Positions 9,141 to 21,300 of a stretch of 64,000 nt of DNA are shown in pieces. The DNA lies in contig NC_063015.1 of the NCBI RefSeq assembly GCF_020509005.1, positions 2,728,001-2,792,000 of the forward strand, written 5' to 3'. Source of the DNA: Fulvia fulva (lineage: Eukaryota; Ascomycota; Dothideomycetes; Mycosphaerellales; Mycosphaerellaceae). A program made the translations under genes and the position numbers. The notes under the pieces are model-generated. The model did not search any database, was not told the origin of the DNA, and worked only from the letters and a program-made list of their open reading frames with translations. Within the stretch, counting starts at the first letter, position 1. Each line of letters starts with the position of its first letter.

Positions 9141-10700
9141 GTTTATATAAGAGCTTGGCTAGTATAACTTCTATAATCTAGTACGGGCTAGCGTATCTTC
9201 TATCGAGCTTCTTAGATAGTCGAGTCGTACGGATGTTCTTAGTGCTTAGGTATACCTAGTCGCCTACTTTATAGTCTAGCGGGATACTTCGGTAGCGGTT
9301 TACTACTTTAGCTCAGAGAGCTTATAATATCCGTATATTTTCTTAAAGGTACTTATAAAGGTCGTAAATCCGGCGTACGAAGGCTTTAGCCGATCGCGTA
9401 TCTAGTCGCTAGAGAGTAGTCAGTCCTCCCTCTTTTCTAGCGCTTAGGTCTACGCGCTCTATAAACTTAGGGTTATAGCCTAAAGTAGCGTAGAATAGCG
9501 ATATACTAGTAGTTTCAGAAAGGTAGTTATTGATCGCGAACTAAGCTAGATAAAGCTATTCTACCTAGTTATCTTGTGCCTTATTAGTAAATATACGGAG
9601 ATACTACTCTATTACTTAGTTAGTACGTTCCGACTATCAATTAGTTTCTAGGTAGTATAAAGAACTTAGCTTACGACTTATACAAAGTATCTTATAAAGT
9701 TTCTTCTAGAAGGTAGTAACCTATTACTTACCGCGGTCTAAAGTAATAGTATTAGGAAATCCGCGTCGGGAGAATATATACTTAAGGAAAAGTCTTGCCG
9801 TATTCTATATAGTTATCGCTCCGATCAGAATTAGCTCGACTTCCTTCGTTAGCCTATCTATTACGGTTATAATGTTATTATAGGTCATACTACTAGGGGT
9901 ACTATTAGGAAGTCCGACTACGAAGTCTACCGTAATATATCTCTAAGGTCGGTCCGGTACTAAAAATAGGTACAATAATCTAGGTAGCTAGGAGTATAGA
10001 GATTTTGTCGTACGGTATATACGGCAATTCGCGGTATATCTACGTACTAATCTTACTAAGCTAGGCTAATAGAATTCTCGTGCTATAAGTTTATAGGTTC
10101 GAGCTCGTCCTAGATATCCTACTACTAGAGCGTCATAATTTATTCTAATAAGCCGAGTCCGTAGGGCCTAGTTATCGGGTACCTATAGGCTCTAACTATC
10201 GTACTAGTTTCGTATATATAACATATTACTATCTACCTTATAGTACATAGGGTGTATCTTCGCCTTCTATAAGAGTAGAGGGATAGTACTATCTTTCCGT
10301 AATATCTTAATTACCGCCTTAAGGTCTTAGTCTAGGGCGTAAATAGTCGTTATACGGTACTCGAGTTTAGCTTCGACTTCGGCTTTATTCGTAGTCTATA
10401 CTTCCTAAGCTAGTACTAGCTATGTTTATAGTACCTGTTCTAGTTCTAGAATAAACTCGATTGCTTTAGGATTTAGGGGAGTCGTCTCTTCTTCTTCGGG
10501 CGTATCTTTAATAGTAGCTCGTATAGAGTCGATCTTAAGGAATCGCTCTAGCGGAAGTAATATCTAATACTAGTACTAATTTCTCGGATCGTCCACCCCC
10601 TATAGAAGGTCCTAGCTACGTCTCGTTAGGCTATCTAGCTTCGTTCCTTATATACCTAGGCGGTATATAATCTAGAAGTTGAATTGTAATAGAAATTCTA
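9141..10700 (-). mobile_element. gypsy G1, RNase H end and integrase (RIP-mutated)
   Basis: The minus strand of this block aligns with G2 from the end of RNase H (about 15350) through the zinc-binding and DDE integrase core to the K-K-L-D-x-K-Y-T-G-P-Y region (about 16830). It is the upstream continuation of 3059-3697. Gag, protease, RT and the 5' LTR of G1 are absent: the sequence is cut at 10700, exactly where G2 begins, and does not resume on the other side of G2. Stops are dense, so it is inactive. Confidence 0.85.
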
Positions 10701-10884
10701 TATTACGGGCAGCCCGCGACCCCCTACTATAGCTACGTCGGCCCGGCTAAACCGCGGACCTTCCGTATCGGGTTAGCGCGGCTTGGCTTTGCTTTATAAC
10801 TTCGCCGCGCCTCGTACTCCTCTTTCGTAGCTTCGTAGAACAATAACTATCTCGTTCGGACCCTATAATACGCGCGCCCTTATA
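10701..10884 (+). repeat. gypsy G2 5' LTR
   Basis: 184 bp, beginning TATTACGGGCAGCCCGCGAC (TG mutated to TA) and ending CCCTTATA. It pairs with 17732-17915. Confidence 0.93.
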
Positions 10885-11099
10885 GTTTGCTCTACTACCC
10901 TACCTAGATCGCGGATCTAGGTAAGTGACGCGTAATAACAGGAATAGACAGAACCGTAGAACTCGAGAACGCGTAGAGTCGTATCAGAACATAGAACACG
11001 GTAAGGCGTATAGCGCGTAGATACCTAGAGAACGTAACGTAGCGACATTATTAGTAGGTAGTCGCGCGCTCGTAGACAGTTAGGATATAGGCACCGTTA

Positions 11100-13150
11100 C
11101 GCCTCCCCCGAACCTAGATAATATAACTTTATAAATAGCGAACGGCGGTATACTACCGCTACCTAAGCCTAAGGGCAAAAGTAAGTAGCGTATATCTCTT
11201 TTCCCCGACCTCTCCTCTTTCCCTTAGATTAGACATAGGACGACAACCGGCGGGTTATAGTAGACACCGGTGTCGCGCTATAATAAGAGATTAATAAAGC
11301 TTACTAGAAGGCCTTCGAGCAAGAAGAAGGTAGTAAGATTGACTTTATAGAACTATTCGAGTTTAAGCTCGAAGAGAACCTAGGCGGCGACCTAGACGAG
11401 GTGTATCTATCACTCGACGAGGCAGAACACATTCTCGTATCCGAATACTAGAATGTCACCCTAGATAACCTCACGACCCTTATATCCTAACACCCGAAGA
11501 CTACCTACGACTTCGTGCTATAAGTAGTTAACACGGCAATTACTAAGGGTAGATAACTCGATATAATAGAGCGAGCTAACGACCTCTAGAACACCTAGTA
11601 TACTACGCTATACACCAAATACGACCGCATCTATAAGATACTACGAAGTGAAGAGCTTGTTATATAGAAAATGGTAGTAGATCTTAAGAGTAAGAAGGAT
11701 TACGACCTAGCTAAGTTATAAGAGCTAGAGAAGAAATATAAGGAAGCTAACAACCTATATAAGTAGTTTAGCGAGATCTACGAGAAGGAGAAGAAGAAGG
11801 CACAAGATGCTAAGGTGAAGAACTAGGCCCTATAATAAGAAGTCGATGACCTAAAGGCTCGGCTTAAGGTAGGAGACACTATATAGAACGGAGGCAGGGG
11901 CCGCTTAGGCCGCCGACCCTCTCGTTCCCGCCTACGCGAGACCTTACTCGAGTAGCTATTACGTAGGTATCGCGAAGCTACTAGTAGAGGTAGCGGTGGC
12001 GGTAGTAGTAATAACGATAGAGACGACGATAACCGTAGTAATAATAGCCGAGGACGTAATAACGACCGTCCGCGACTAGGACCTAATAATAGTCGTGACT
12101 CGAGAATACGTAACACCCGTACCTAGACACTACTAGTTGACCTTCTAGAACGTCTCTTTACTATTAACCGTACCCTTACTCGCGGTATAGAGATCGGTAA
12201 GGGTGTGCCTAACCCTAAGTACTTTAAGAACGATAATAACCCTAATTTCGATAGCTAGTATAGTAGTATTCTCCTAAAGCTAACTATAGTAACCTTCCGT
12301 ACTAAGGCAGATAGTCTACGCTTCGTATATAGGTAGACGTAAGGTGATCCTTAGCGAAGTATTAAGCCGAGGATCCCTATGCCTAGACAGTAGTCCTTTA
12401 ACGAGTTTAAGACTAGAGAAGAGTTGTTAGATTAGATAATACGCTAATATAGTATACGTAATAAAGGAACTAAGGCTATAGTTAACATTGCTACCTATAA
12501 GTAAGAACAAGGCGAAACCTTTATAGCCTTCTATACACGCTACTCGAAGTTACGCGCCTAGATATTATAGACCGATAAGACCGAGCTTATGCTATTCCGT
12601 AACCGACTAAACCGTAAGTACTTTATTAAGACCTTCGGCGACCGCGAAGTCGACCGCCGCCTAGATAGTATATAAGACGTTATCGAGGAGTACACCGTAC
12701 TAGACGAGAGCTTCTACGAGACAGATCGACTATGCCCGTAGAAGGAGCGCCCCCGTAGTAATAGTAACTCGAACGGTAATAGCGGCTAGAATAACTAGAA
12801 TAACGGTAACGTAGTTACTAGTACCGCTACCGGTATAGTAGGTGCCTTAGTATAGCGCCTACTACAGTACGCTAGTACTAAGAAGAAAGAGGATCTGCCG
12901 ATATATCTATAGAACCTACCTATACTTAACCGTAAGTAGCGCGAAGACCTTAAGAAGTAGGGTAAGTACTACCGCTACCGTATAGGTTCTTACGTATCGA
13001 CTAACCCTAAATGCCTAATATATAGGTACGATAGCGACTATCGCCTACCGCGTCTACGTAATACTACGCCGAATCTAAACGCGAACCTTAGTTCCCTAGC
13101 CGCCGATCCGTAGTAGGGAAATAGTACGACCGCTACCTAAGCGTAGTAGA
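11100..13150 (+). pseudogene. gypsy G2 gag region
   Basis: Stop-riddled plus-strand sequence between the 5' LTR and pol. Conceptual translation is rich in Lys/Glu coiled-coil-like stretches (11640-11820) and an Arg/Ser/Asn-rich low-complexity block (11950-12130). Then comes a capsid-like stretch (12380-12760) of the type seen in Ty3/gypsy Gag (F-K-T-R-E-E-L-L-D, and F-I-A-F-Y-T-R-Y). A possible CCHC knuckle near 12990-13030 is too damaged to be sure. Confidence 0.65.
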
Positions 13151-13856
13151 TAGCGGTCACCCGAACTTCCTAGGATCGAAAGAGTATAAGATTAAGAGAC
13201 ACGGAATGTAAGAGACGGTAATAGACTATAGTAAGGAGCTTAAGATATCGGCATACGTACTAGATAAACAATAGCTAGCTATATACCCTTATATATTGTT
13301 ACCTATAATAATATAATATAGAAAGGCTCGAGGCCTTATAGATTCTACTTCTACCTCTCTCTTTCTTAACTAGAAATTTATACGTAAATACACAATACCC
13401 CTGATCCCTTTAACGTAAAGCCGACGACTAATACTAGGAGATAGAACGGCTACTACACGGCAGATTAGATACGCGGCCCTTATAGACGTAGTTATCGGCG
13501 ATTATTACGAGCAAATGTTATACTACGTCACCGACCTCGAATATAACATCGTCTTTAGCCTACCGTAGCTTATAGCGTATAACCTAAATATCTTCTAGGA
13601 GATAGGCGAGGTGGTATTTAGATCGGATTACTACTTTAGTCACTATCTATAGAATAAGACATCGACAATAGTATAATCCCTAAACTATTACGAGAAGAAG
13701 AAGTAGGCACTAGTACGGTACGGACTAGAGCCCTTCACTAGAGAAGTAGCGAGCTTTATAGTAGGAGGGGCGGAGCTAAACGTCTTATTATATGACCTAG
13801 AAGACATAGACGATGAAGAAGTAGACTACTAGGGCGTTTCTTAACGCGCGTAGGGA

Positions 13857-16800
13857 ATGTACGCGCACCGGCCTAGGGCTAAGTGCTTCTATATCATACC
13901 TACTAGGCGTAAGAGCGACGACGGAGAGCTTAAGCTAAGTGTAATAGCTACTAATAATCTAGACCAATTCTTAAACAAGCAGTTTAATCACAACCCGAAG
14001 GAGAAGTTACCGCCGATATACTACGATATTACAGACGCTTTCTTAGCTAAGGATTATAAAGGACTCCTACCTTACCGACTAGGCGTAGATCATAAGATTT
14101 ATATTAAGCCTAATAGTCTATAAGAGCCACTATACCGTAAGCCCTACGGCCTAGCTAAGAAGGAGAACGAGGTAGTTAAGAAATAGCTAGACGAGTAAAT
14201 ATCTAAAGGGAAGGTACGGAAAGTAGGGCAAAAGACGAGCTAGTCTCCTATACTAGTACTAGTAGTACGTAAGCCTAGAGGTAGGCTACGTGTTTATATC
14301 GACTATAGAGGATTGAATACGATCACTATTAAGAACCGGTATCCGATTCCCTTAATATAAGAGACGCTTAACCGTATATACGGTAAGAAGTACTTTACGA
14401 AGCTAGACATTATAGCAGCCTTTAATAAGTTATAGATAGTTAAAGGGCACGAGTGGTTGACGGCGTTTACGATACGATACGGTATCTACGAGTGTCTAGT
14501 ACTGCCATTCGGCTTATACAACGGACTAGTATCGTTCTAATTATATATTAATATAGTCTTATAAGAACACCTAGACGACTTTGTGTCGGCCTACCTAGAT
14601 AACGTACTTATCTTTAGTAACACCTTAGAGGAGCACATTAAACACGTACGGAAGGTTCTTACTAAGCTACGCGATATAGGACTTATAGTAGATATCGATA
14701 AAAGCGAATTCTACTAATAGAAGGTGAGGTATCTTAGGCTAATTATAACCCCTAACGGTATCGAGATAGACCCCGAGAAACTCGAATGTATTTAGATATA
14801 GGAAGCTCCTAAGAACCTAAAGGATGTCTAGGCCTTCCTTAGATTTACTAACTTCTATAGGCGGTTTATCGAAGCATTTTCGCGTATAGCTACTCCTCTT
14901 ATAAACCTGACTAAGTCGGACGGACTAAGCAATCATAAGAACAGAAGGATTTAATAGTCACTAGATTACTAACGAGCCTTTAACAATTTGAAAGCTACGT
15001 TTAGTAAAGCCGGCATGCTTGCACATTATATACTAGGTAGGGAAACGGTAGTAGAGACAGATTCTTCAGATTTTATAAACGCCGGCGTACTTTCGTAGTA
15101 TAACGAGAAGGGTATACTACATCCTATAGCCTTCTACTCGAAGAAGTTGAGTCTATAAGAGTGTAATTATGAAATCTATAATAAGGAACTATTAGCTATT
15201 ATTAAGGCTTTTAAGGAATAGAGACCCGAGCTCGCCTACGAAGCAGATAATAAGGACTTATAGCTAGTCAAGATTTATACCGACTATAAGAACCTAGAAT
15301 ACTTTATAAAGACAAAGTAGCAAAAATAGCGACAAGCGCGTTAGGCTAAGTTCTTATTATAGTTCAACTTTAAGATAATATACCGTCTAGGACTTCAAGG
15401 TATAAAGCTAGACAGCCTAACGAGACGTAGCTAGGACCTTCCGTAGGGGGTGAACGACCCTCGGAACTAGCATTAGTATTAGACATTACTACCTCCTAAG
15501 CGATTCCTTAAGATCGCCTTACTATAGGCAATAGTAGAAGATACGCCGGAAGAAGAGGAACTAGTATAGCTAGACCCTAAAGCTAAAGAGTTTATGCCTA
15601 TAGAACGAGATACGCCTACTAAATAACCGGCGACGCGTAAAAGTTAACGGGAAGCCGAACTCGAGTATCGAATGTCGACGGCGTACGTAACCGATAACGA
15701 GCTTAAGACCGCGATCAAGGACCTATAGAAAGACCGTACTCTTATACTACTATAGAGAGCGAAGATTCACCTAGTACACTATAAAGTAGATAGCGACCTG
15801 CTATATATTCGAAATCAATACGACGGCTAGAGCTTATAGGTACTAAATGACTAAGCCTTATAGACTAGGATAATCAAGATAAACTATAACGCTCTAGTAG
15901 TAGGCTATCTAGGACGAGCTCGTACTTATAAACTCGTAGTACGTAAATTCTACTAGCCTAGATTAGCGAGATCCGTACGTAGATATACCGCGAATAGCCG
16001 TACCTACCGTATAATAAAATCTCTATACTCCTAGCTACTAGGATTATTATAGCCACTTCCTGTTCTAGATCGGCCTTAGAAACATGTTGTAGTCGACTTC
16101 GTTATCGGACTCCTAGATAGCACTCTTAACGGTATAGTCTATAATAACATTATAACCGTTACTAATAGGCTTACTAAGGAAGTCGAGCTAATTCCTATTA
16201 GCGCAATAATAGTATAGGCTACGGCAAGGCTTTTCCTTAAACATATATTCTGTCGGCGCGGGTTTCCTAATACTATTATATTAGACTATAGTAAGTAGTA
16301 GGTTGCTACCTTCTAGAAGAAAGACTATAAGATACTCCGTACAAATCGTAAGCTAGGTTCTTTGTATTACCTAGAAACTAATAGACAGTCAGAACGTACT
16401 AACTAGGCAATAGAACAGTATCTTCGTATATTTACTAATAAGGCATAGGATGACTAGGCAGAATGGCTATGCCTTGCTTAGTTCGCGATTAATAATCACC
16501 TGTCCGAGACTACTAGTATGTCGCCGTTCTACGCTACCTTAGGCTATAACCCTAAGTTTATAGAGCGAGTTGACCTGAACGCTAGAAAGGAGGGAGGACT
16601 GACTACTCTCTAGCGACTAGATACGCGATTAGTAGAAACCTTTATACGTCGAATTTACGAGCTTTATAAGCACCTTTAAGAGAATATACGAATATTATAA
16701 GCTCTCTAAGTAGAAGTAGCAAACCGCTACCGAAGCATTCCTCTAGACTATAAGGTAGGTAATTAGGTGTATCTTAGCACTAAGAATATCCGTACGACTC

Positions 16801-17290
16801 GACTATCTAAGAAGCTAGATAGGAAATATACCGGCCCTTACTAGATTACGGAAGTTATACCGGCTAGACTCTCTTATCGACTAAAACTATTAGACGCTCT
16901 AGTAGGACTTAATAACTACTTCTATACCTCACTACTATAACGAGCCGACCACCCCGATTTCTCACTACTTGAAGGGTAGTATCTAGCGCCGCTACTACCG
17001 ATAACTATCGAACCTAACACTACCGAGGCTAATGTAGTAGCCGGTATAGTAGCAGTACCTACGTATATATACGAGGTAGGAAAGATCCTTAATATATATA
17101 CCCGTAAGCGGGTAGGCAAGGTGAAGAAGGGGCATAAGCGTAAGGTAGATATATAGTATAAGGTGAAATGGGCTAGATATTAGAACGAGGAGGATAGTAA
17201 GACCTAGTAACCTATAGAGGACATACTTAAACACGCGGCCGCCGCTATTATAGACTTTCACTATAACCGGCCGGAGTTGTCTACGCCTAT
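13857..17290 (+). pseudogene. gypsy G2 pol: RT, RNase H, integrase, chromodomain
   Basis: 13857-14123 is an open 88-codon piece just before RT (L-P-P-I-Y-Y-D-I-T-D-A-F). RT follows at 14130-14950, with [19 protein letters not shown] and a catalytic box that reads Y-L-D-N at 14592-14603 instead of Y-L-D-D. RNase H is at 15050-15400 (E-T-D-S-S-D, E-L-L-A-I-I-K-A-F). Integrase spans about 15700-16900, including V-D-F-V-I-G-L and N-R-Q-S-E-R-T-N. A chromodomain lies at about 17050-17280 (V-G-K-I-L, Y-K-V-K-W-A-R-Y, P-I-E-D-I-L). Chromodomains of chromoviruses bind methylated H3K9 and steer integration to heterochromatin. Many stops make this copy dead. Confidence 0.9.
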
Positions 17291-17717
17291 AGGCTTCGTA
17301 GCTATATCTAACTAGTCCCTACTAGCTACTAAGGTGCTCGGGCTCAATACGATCAGGGTCATTCCGAAAGACACCGTTACGAATAAGTCGCCTCGAGCCT
17401 TACCTCTAATAGAATCTACTCCGTATATATTCGATACTCGAGTAGAGCCTATAGAGCCTATAATAATACCTAACTTTAGTCATAAGGATTATACGCGAGT
17501 ACTAGCCGAAGACAGACGTAGGTCTAGGGTAAGCTAGCTAACTAGGCAATATGTTTCTCGAAGGAAGCCGGTCGAGGATAGTCTTAATAGAGCGAATGCG
17601 ATGTTATCGGATAACGACAGGGCACTAGAGAGTAATTAGGCGTTCGCGCGATTATAGAGCTCGATAGGCAAGTAGCCTTATAAGGTAGATAACGCTTAGA
17701 GGACTAAGGCGTGTTTT

Positions 17718-17730
17718 AGGAGGGGGGATA
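17718..17730 (+). promoter_or_regulatory. gypsy G2 polypurine tract
   Basis: AGGAGGGGGGA directly before the 3' LTR; the usual plus-strand DNA primer of LTR retrotransposons. Confidence 0.85.
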
Positions 17731-17731
17731 C

Positions 17732-17915
17732 TATTACGGGCAGCCCGCGACCCCCTACTATAGCTACGTCGGCCCGGCTAAACCGCGGACCTTCCGTATC
17801 GGGTTAGCGCGGCTTGGCTTTGCTTTATAACTTTGCCGCGCCTCGCGCTCCTCTTTCGTAGCTTCGTAGAATAATAACTATCTCGTTCGGACCCTATAAT
17901 ACGCGCGCCCTTATA
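17732..17915 (+). repeat. gypsy G2 3' LTR
   Basis: 184 bp, nearly identical to 10701-10884 and, inverted, to 2875-3058. Confidence 0.93.
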
Positions 17916-17995
17916 GGAGTAGAGTAAGAGATCAATCTTTAACTAACTAATAGTACAATTATATAGCAATATATTAGGAACTAATATATTAATTG

Positions 17996-18122
17996 TGTTA
18001 GATGTCTATCTAAGCTAAAGGGGAGAGAAGGTATCTCCTTATAAGCTAAGTTATCGTAGATGCCTTAGGCTACTAGATCACTTCCTAATTGTTAACTCCC
18101 TTTAAGATGCTACATCTTAACA
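17996..18122 (-). repeat. copia C LTR, left copy (127 bp)
   Basis: Begins TGTTAGATG and ends TCTTAACA. A second copy lacking the first ~20 bp is at 27539-27644. The sequence that follows it (18123-18394) is the 3' end of a copia pol on the minus strand, so this is a 3' LTR. The 80 bp before it (17916-17995) are unassigned. Confidence 0.8.
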
Positions 18123-18394
18123 CTCCTACTTATTTGTATAGGAGGTTATAGTCTACTCACTTCCTGTTAATAGTACTTAGACCTTTTTATGACAGGTTTA
18201 GCTAGCTTATAAACCTCTAGAAGTGTAGACTAGTCTTTAGTTTTATAAACCCGTCTATAACTATCTTAGAGGTTAGGGTATACTTAATAGTAATAAGCCT
18301 CCTCTACTAAAGTTTCCTAATAGCGTTATAGGCGATATTAATATACTTCAACTTATTATAAACATGTGTATCTTTTACTAGGGTGAGGGCAGCT
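18123..18394 (-). mobile_element. copia C, RNase H end (RIP-mutated fragment)
   Basis: The minus strand aligns with the RNase H C-terminus of copia A and B. The stretch at 18361-18392 matches the complement of copia B 54389-54420 apart from RIP-type changes, so C and B are one family. The element is cut at 18394 by the gypsy G3 LTR and does not resume at the other end of G3; only its other LTR is found there. Confidence 0.75.
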
Positions 18395-21300
18395 TGTTAG
18401 GGCAAGAGCCTGGCCTATAAGATATAAGAATAAAAGCGAGAATGTAGGTACGAAGTGTAGATACAAAGGGTATAGTATAATTGCTACACAAAACGAAAGA
18501 CGAAGAAAGTAAGAGAGGCCTAGGGAAGGCTAGATATTTATACGCGACCCTTGCGAGTGCGTGTCCCCGTATTAATAGGGCTAACCCGTGCGAAGCCGCG
18601 CTTAGTAGCTTTGCTCAAAACCTTATTCTAACCTGCCCTACGTTCCGAGTCTTCTACGAGCTTCTTCTAGGGTCTAGCGTAGTTGCGGGTACTCGCGGGA
18701 GTACCGTAAGTCATATAGTCACGAGCCGAAGTGAATCTATTAAGGTTTAGTAGAGTAGTAAATTTGGAGGGCTAGGTCCCGTAGTGAATATTACGGGGTA
18801 TATAACTCTTAGCGCTTATATAGATAGATATTTCATTAAGCTGTTATAGTGCCCTTTGGCCTATATAGCTATGCTATCTTGTTTTCGTATATATAGAGGG
18901 GAAACCGTGTTAGTGAAAACCCCTCCTCCTTCCCGCCTGTCTTTTCCTCCTAGTTATTGTCTTAATTTTCCCTTATTAGGGGTACGCTAGTATTATAGGC
19001 CTACCCTAATGACTACCCTATCTGCCACCCCCTAGCTTCCGCCTCTTGTCTATCTACTCCTCCGTCTCGCTAGCGAGGCTAAACTACTAGAGGTATCCCT
19101 ACTATAGTATCTACCGAGAGATTCGGCGAATATTGCCTTTGTCCCTAATGATTGACTTATAGTCTCTCCTTCCCGCTTAGTGCCTCCAATTTCCCCTACC
19201 TCTCGCCTACTACGGGCATCGTAGTAGTATATGTTCTAGGTTTTGCGATAGGTAGCTACACTAGTAGGCTAGGCTATAGATGTCTAGTACGCGTCTTCTA
19301 AATAGGTAGGCCCTTAACCTAATATGTTCGGACCTGATTTGGATCGCTATACTTGCCTCGGCCCTTGTTAGGTCCCTATATAGCTAGTTATTGTGTCTCT
19401 AGAAGGCTCGGAGCGCTATCGGGCCTATTGTCTTAGGGGGCTTCTTTTTCTAGTCCTACTCCTATAGGTAGCTCGCTATCTGTTCCGCTAGGCTTTAGGT
19501 CTTAGCCTTGCTCCCGCCGGCCTAGCGAGTCCTACGCTCCTCCTCTTTTCGTGCTAGCTATTCGGTGCTTGTCTATATAGCCGTAAAGGTAGTAAGGTCA
19601 TCCTCTTTTTAGCTTGTCCTATGTCCGGCCCCTCTCCGGTAGTGGCTTTCTATCTTATTCTTTGCCTCCTAGATCGTAGTTTGTCTTAGGTAACCTATCG
19701 TCCTTGCCGCGTATTGAATTCTCATTCCCCGGATGTACTAGCCGATTAGTAGTATTCCTGTCTCTATTTCTACCGTACTTATTAACGTTGTCTTATATAC
19801 GCCTAGTACCCTACGTAGGTTGCCTACCTATGTCCTATTTAGGGGTTGCTCTATCCGTTTCGGGATCGGCTTGCCTACGCCTCCTATTCCCTAAATCTGT
19901 GCCCCGTATAGTATAGCTAGTCTAACGATCGCCTTATATATTACTCTTGCCTTATCGAATGTTGCTCCCTATATAGATACCGTAAGTCTCTTTATCGAGG
20001 CTTCGTTAACTTGTGCTCGACTCTAGGCTTTCTTAACCTATACATTCTAGCTTAGCTTCGGGTCGAGCTAGATCCCTAGTACTCGTAGCTCCGCTAATAG
20101 CTTTGTCTCGTAGCCTTAGATTCTTACCGCCGCCTTTATGTTATAGTATATTCTCGCTTTACTAAAGTGTATAAGTTAGTACTTTTTAGGGGCGAACTAG
20201 GCACTATACTTCTTTGCCTACTCCTCGCATTTCTTATGCCTATCTTCGAGGAGGCGACAGTTCTCTTCTATCGAGTCTAACTAGGCTAGGATGTTTATGT
20301 CGTCTACGAACCCCGATACTAAGGTTTACGGAGAGGTGAGTAGGGGGATTAGATCAGACATAAATATTAGAAATAGGATAGGGGAGAGAGTAGATCCCTA
20401 AGGTATTCTAGTCTCTACCTTTACCGGGTCGGACGTATACCTTCCTAGGACTAGGTATGTCGTCCGTTCCTAGAGAAAGGAGTAGACGAACGTCGTTGCC
20501 TATAGGGGGATGCCTTTCTGCTATAGGATATATATTAGCCTTTAGTATAAGACGTTGTCGAAGGCTCCTACGATGTCGAGGGATAGTAAGGACGCCGCTC
20601 GGTTCCTACCGTAGTGCTAGAGGGTCTAGATTTGCTCCGTAATTAGCTCTATTACTATTAGTGTCGATCGCTAGCTTCTTCCCCCTATCTATATTGCTAG
20701 GAGTACGTGGTTGTCCTCGGCTAGCTACGTAAGTCTCTAGGCTACTATCTTTTCTAGGACCTTCCCTATCGTGTTTAGAAGTACGATTAGTCTATACGAC
20801 TTAGGCTAAGTATAGTCCTCTTTCTATAGCTTACGTATCACTACTGTTATAGACTCTCTATACGGCTTCGGGTGATACCCTAGCCGTAGGTACGCGGTAA
20901 ATAGGTTTGCTAGGCTCGGCGCGATCTCTTCTCTATACTCTTTTAGTAGTATGTTTAGTATCCTATCTAGGCCTAGGGCTTTCCGTCCTTTTAGCTTACT
21001 TATGACTCCTATTACTATATTAGAGCTAACCGCCTAATCTATATCTAGGGGTTCCGGGTATATACTCGGGTTAATATCCGTAAGGTCTGCCTCTACTTAC
21101 GTCGAAAAGAAATAGTCGGCTAATGCTTTTACCTTGCCCCGGGGCGTAGCCTAGGCAATCCCTTCGCGGTCTACGATTAGGAGGAAGTAAGGGGTTTGCT
21201 ACTCTTTAGGTAGTCGTGCCTATTTAGCAAGTCTCTATATCTGTTCCGGGTTTTCTATAACGAGCCCGATCGTCGCTCTCTAGTCCTATAGCTTATCGCG

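Larger units (their letters stand above)
10701..17915 (+). mobile_element. gypsy chromovirus G2, both LTRs, heavily RIP-mutated
   Basis: A 7215-bp element with two 184-bp LTRs and the order gag, protease, RT, RNase H, integrase, chromodomain. TAG/TAA codons stand at Gln and Trp sites throughout, so no full protein can be made. It belongs to the same family as G1 but lies in the opposite orientation. No target duplication is seen: the left flank is TTCTA, the right flank GGAGT. The insertion has therefore been rearranged on one side, or the right flank has been replaced. Confidence 0.92.

Noticed and set aside
10701..17915. target-site duplication for gypsy G2
   Set aside because: The flanks TTCTA and GGAGT do not match even after allowing C-to-T or G-to-A changes.
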